Below are positions 61,989 to 64,000 of a DNA stretch of 64,000 bases, piece after piece; within the stretch, counting starts at the first letter, position 1, and every line of letters starts with the position of its first letter. Source of the stretch: Halobacteriovoraceae bacterium (GTDB taxonomy: Bacteria; Bdellovibrionota; Bacteriovoracia; Bacteriovoracales; Bacteriovoracaceae); NCBI GenBank assembly GCA_020635115.1, contig JACKAK010000007.1, positions 253,696 to 317,695 of the forward strand. The letters are read 5' to 3'. The notes under the pieces were generated by a model. It did not search any database. It saw only the letters and a program-made list of their open reading frames with translations, and was not told the origin of the DNA. The translations under genes and the position numbers were made by a program.

Positions 61989-63266
61989 ATGGATGCAAGG
62001 ATGTTTCGATACTTATTAGTTTTTCTTATTTCAGTTTCACCACTTACAGGGATGGCCCAATATTCACTAAGAGAATGTGCAAAGTTGTTTAAAGGAATTA
62101 TAAGACCTTCAGATCCTGTATCTAGTATTTATGAAGATGATTTTAACAAATTAATTTCAAATCCTGATCGGGGCCAAAAAGGTGTCATCGCAATTTTTAC
62201 AGATACAACGATTAATTACACAAGTGGTGTAACTAATGCTCAAATGCATACCAAAAAAGAGCTTGAGAAAAAAGGTTACAGAGTTGATATTATTCATCCA
62301 CATTTTTTTAAAACCGCAAAATTACCTTTTTATTCTCAAATTGAATTTGCGATTAGGCCTGGACAGTCAAAAAAAATTGGTCAATACCTGGATGAAGTGA
62401 ATCCTGATTATATTCATATATTGACCGAAGGCCCTGTGGGAATAGCTGCGACTTTTGAGTCAAGAAAGAGAAAAATGAGATATTCTTCAAGTTTTTTAAC
62501 TTTATTTCCGGAAGTAATCCAAAAGTTATTAGGTGTTAGAAGAGATATGGTATGGAAGATTCTCAAGACATTTGTACACGATCACTCTGCTTCTGTTTTG
62601 ACTTTATCTAAGGCCGCTCAACAGAAGTTAAATGATAATGGAATTAAAAATACTAAAATTTGGGGAAGAGGAATTGATTTTGAAAAACTAAAATATAACC
62701 CAAATGCAAGAAATGAAATTAGAAATAAACGCGGACCCGTCTTTGATAAATTATCAGATCATGCTTTGAGATTACTTAATCCACCTGTTTATGTTTATTT
62801 GGGAAGAATTTCTAAAGAAAAAGGATTGGAGAATTTTTTGAATGCAAAAGTCGATGGAGCAAAACTTGTCATTGGAGATGGCCCCTTGCTTGAAACTCTT
62901 AAAAAGGAATACCCTAGGGCCATTTTTACAGGGGAAGTTTCGCATAAAGAAATATCAGATTTTTTATCAGCTTCAGACGTATTTGTATTTCCCTCCAAGC
63001 ATGATGTGTTAGGTACAGTAATTATTGAAGCACAAGCATTTGGACTTCCTGTCGTGGCCTACAATCTAAATGGGCCTAAGGATTTTATTGAACATGAAGT
63101 TAATGGTTTATTAGGACCAAATTTGGAAAAAAATATGAAACTTGCTTATAAGTATATACAAGATGGAGTATTCAATAGAGATGAAATTATGCAAGCTTCA
63201 AGAGCTTACACATGGGAGAGGGCCACTGAAATGTTTATAAATGGACTTGTAAGTACAAGACCATAG
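61989..63266 (+). CDS. Family 4 glycosyltransferase with apparent signal peptide
   Basis: The C-terminal half has the GT4 features PVYVYLGRISKEKGLENFL and FPSKHDVLGTVIIEAQAFGLPVVAYN (E-x7-E-like). The N-terminal half holds a GT-B donor domain with SGVTNAQMHTKKELEKKGY. Unusually, the protein begins with a hydrophobic stretch FRYLLVFLISVSPLTGMAQ, which looks like a signal peptide or anchor. The ATG at 61989 has AAAGGA seven bases upstream. About 425 residues. It lies apart from the main glycan locus. If exported, donor supply would be unusual. Confidence 0.82.
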   Translation: MDARMFRYLLVFLISVSPLTGMAQYSLRECAKLFKGIIRPSDPVSSIYEDDFNKLISNPDRGQKGVIAIFTDTTINYTSGVTNAQMHTKKELEKKGYRVDIIHPHFFKTAKLPFYSQIEFAIRPGQSKKIGQYLDEVNPDYIHILTEGPVGIAATFESRKRKMRYSSSFLTLFPEVIQKLLGVRRDMVWKILKTFVHDHSASVLTLSKAAQQKLNDNGIKNTKIWGRGIDFEKLKYNPNARNEIRNKRGPVFDKLSDHALRLLNPPVYVYLGRISKEKGLENFLNAKVDGAKLVIGDGPLLETLKKEYPRAIFTGEVSHKEISDFLSASDVFVFPSKHDVLGTVIIEAQAFGLPVVAYNLNGPKDFIEHEVNGLLGPNLEKNMKLAYKYIQDGVFNRDEIMQASRAYTWERATEMFINGLVSTRP

Positions 63267-63518
63267 AAAACATGTAAAATTTGGTATACTTATTATTTTC
63301 CATTTTGCTGATTTTAATAATGTGAAATTTACAAATGAATATTTTTACTCTTATTTCTCAATAGAGTTTAACTCTTCAGTTCAATACTAAAATTTTTTAT
63401 GATTATATAAAAATTTTCAGTAACAATTAATTAAAACGTTTGAACTTTGAAGTTGTTACAAAATAACTAGAGGATCCATATATCAGGAAAACAAGGAAAT
63501 TAAATAACTTATAATGCT

Positions 63519-64000
63519 TTATAATTTCAACTGATCTCTTGAAAAGAGTGAATCTTTAATACTATTATCATTAGATTTTATGTCATTGACGAGAAGAATA
63601 GTTTTTGATTTTTTTTCCTTATTTTCCAATACAGATTGTGTGATAAAGAGAAGACCATCTATTTCTTCAATCGCTTTAACTTTCAATTCTTTACTTAATT
63701 CACCTTTTTTATTATATAAATTTACGTGAAGAGGGATAAAAGTTTTTTTATCTATACACGCAACTTTTTTTGAATATGCACTTTCGTGTTTATCAACAGG
63801 AATAGATTCTAGTTTGTAGCAATCGGTACCCTCATATTTTCCATCACTAAGCATTTTATGTGTGTCTTTTGACGGAACACGATCGGCCAAATCTTCATAG
63901 TAATAGTCGCTTTTAACGAAACGGCCATTTTTCTTAGAACTTGAAATGCGTCTTTCTTTTTTTTGTGATGGTAAATAAATAAATTGATCAGATGATTTAT
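63519..64000 (-). CDS. Outer-membrane lipoprotein-sorting (LolA-like) protein, 5'-truncated
   Basis: My translation stays open to the right edge, so the N-terminus is missing. The visible part has DQFIYLPSQKKERRISSSKK, then SDYYYEDLADR, a DCYKLESIP strand and CIDKKTFIPLHVNLYNKKGE. This is the pattern of the DUF1329/LolA-like outer membrane lipoprotein-sorting family, with Tyr-Leu-Pro and RRISSS near the start of the conserved region. Such proteins are periplasmic and act in lipid or lipoprotein trafficking. A start at 63890 is only an internal TTG. Confidence 0.8.
   Translation of the reverse strand, partial: KSSDQFIYLPSQKKERRISSSKKNGRFVKSDYYYEDLADRVPSKDTHKMLSDGKYEGTDCYKLESIPVDKHESAYSKKVACIDKKTFIPLHVNLYNKKGELSKELKVKAIEEIDGLLFITQSVLENKEKKSKTILLVNDIKSNDNSIKDSLFSRDQLKL

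Noticed and set aside
1..64000. tRNA, rRNA or CRISPR arrays
   Set aside because: I saw no cloverleaf-like sequence, no conserved rRNA stretch and no regularly spaced repeats on either strand; this was by eye only.

Overview
The window looks like a low-GC Gram-negative chromosome segment. It encodes lipoproteins with lipoboxes, heptose and dTDP-sugar precursors for surface glycan, a flippase and polymerase pair, and an outer-membrane lipoprotein-sorting family protein. The gene mix (cytoplasmic CZB chemoreceptor, large PAS kinase, secreted proteins of unknown family, malate synthase-isocitrate lyase fusion) would fit a Bdellovibrionota or Bacteriovorax-like bacterium. That assignment is an inference from overall character only; there is no rRNA or marker gene in the window.

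Region 1 (1-44 kb) is a very large surface-polysaccharide locus with three mobile-element footprints. From the left it holds: an NDP-sugar decarboxylase/epimerase and dehydrogenase pair with a radical SAM/SPASM protein (1-3391); an IS21-family element (3483-5665) that has cut off a glycosyltransferase remnant; a plus-strand run with a SIS isomerase, a UDP-galactopyranose-mutase-like flavoprotein, a one-piece ABC exporter, a GT-B-like protein and RmlD (5948-11865); then methyltransferases, a GT2 and a minus-strand dTDP-sugar operon with RmlB, RmlA, FdtA, FdtB, two sugar methyltransferases, an RmlC-like cupin and two epimerases (11830-22985). An IS200/IS605 element with tnpA and tnpB (about 23873-25665) sits in the last codons of a large membrane protein gene.

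From 23139 to 36686 the locus carries all four steps of GDP-D-glycero-alpha-D-manno-heptose synthesis (GmhA, HddA, GmhB and HddC-like enzymes), with a transaldolase-family protein, an oxidoreductase, an epimerase, an SDR enzyme, a GT2 and a beta-helix lipoprotein. The locus ends with an O-antigen ligase-like protein, a GT4, a Wzx-like flippase and a Wzy-like polymerase whose frame is broken at an eight-base homopolymer (41460-41467), which may be a phase switch.

Region 2 (42.8-49.7 kb) is metabolic and sensory. It holds a DASS-family dicarboxylate transporter, a tiny zinc-ribbon protein, a soluble CZB chemoreceptor, a class V aminotransferase of the alanine-glyoxylate type, and a 971-residue malate synthase-isocitrate lyase fusion. 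A perfect 30-bp palindrome lies upstream of the fusion gene, between it and a divergent gene.

Region 3 (49.8-64 kb) holds mostly proteins of unknown family: a membrane protein, an ISL3-family transposase, a hybrid PAS histidine kinase, two secreted proteins of which one has a gluzincin-type HEXXH motif, a Tyr-rich membrane protein, a histidine-less HPt-like protein, an ABC-F ATPase, a GT4 with an apparent signal peptide, and a 5'-truncated LolA-like protein running off the right edge. I saw no tRNA, rRNA or CRISPR array.
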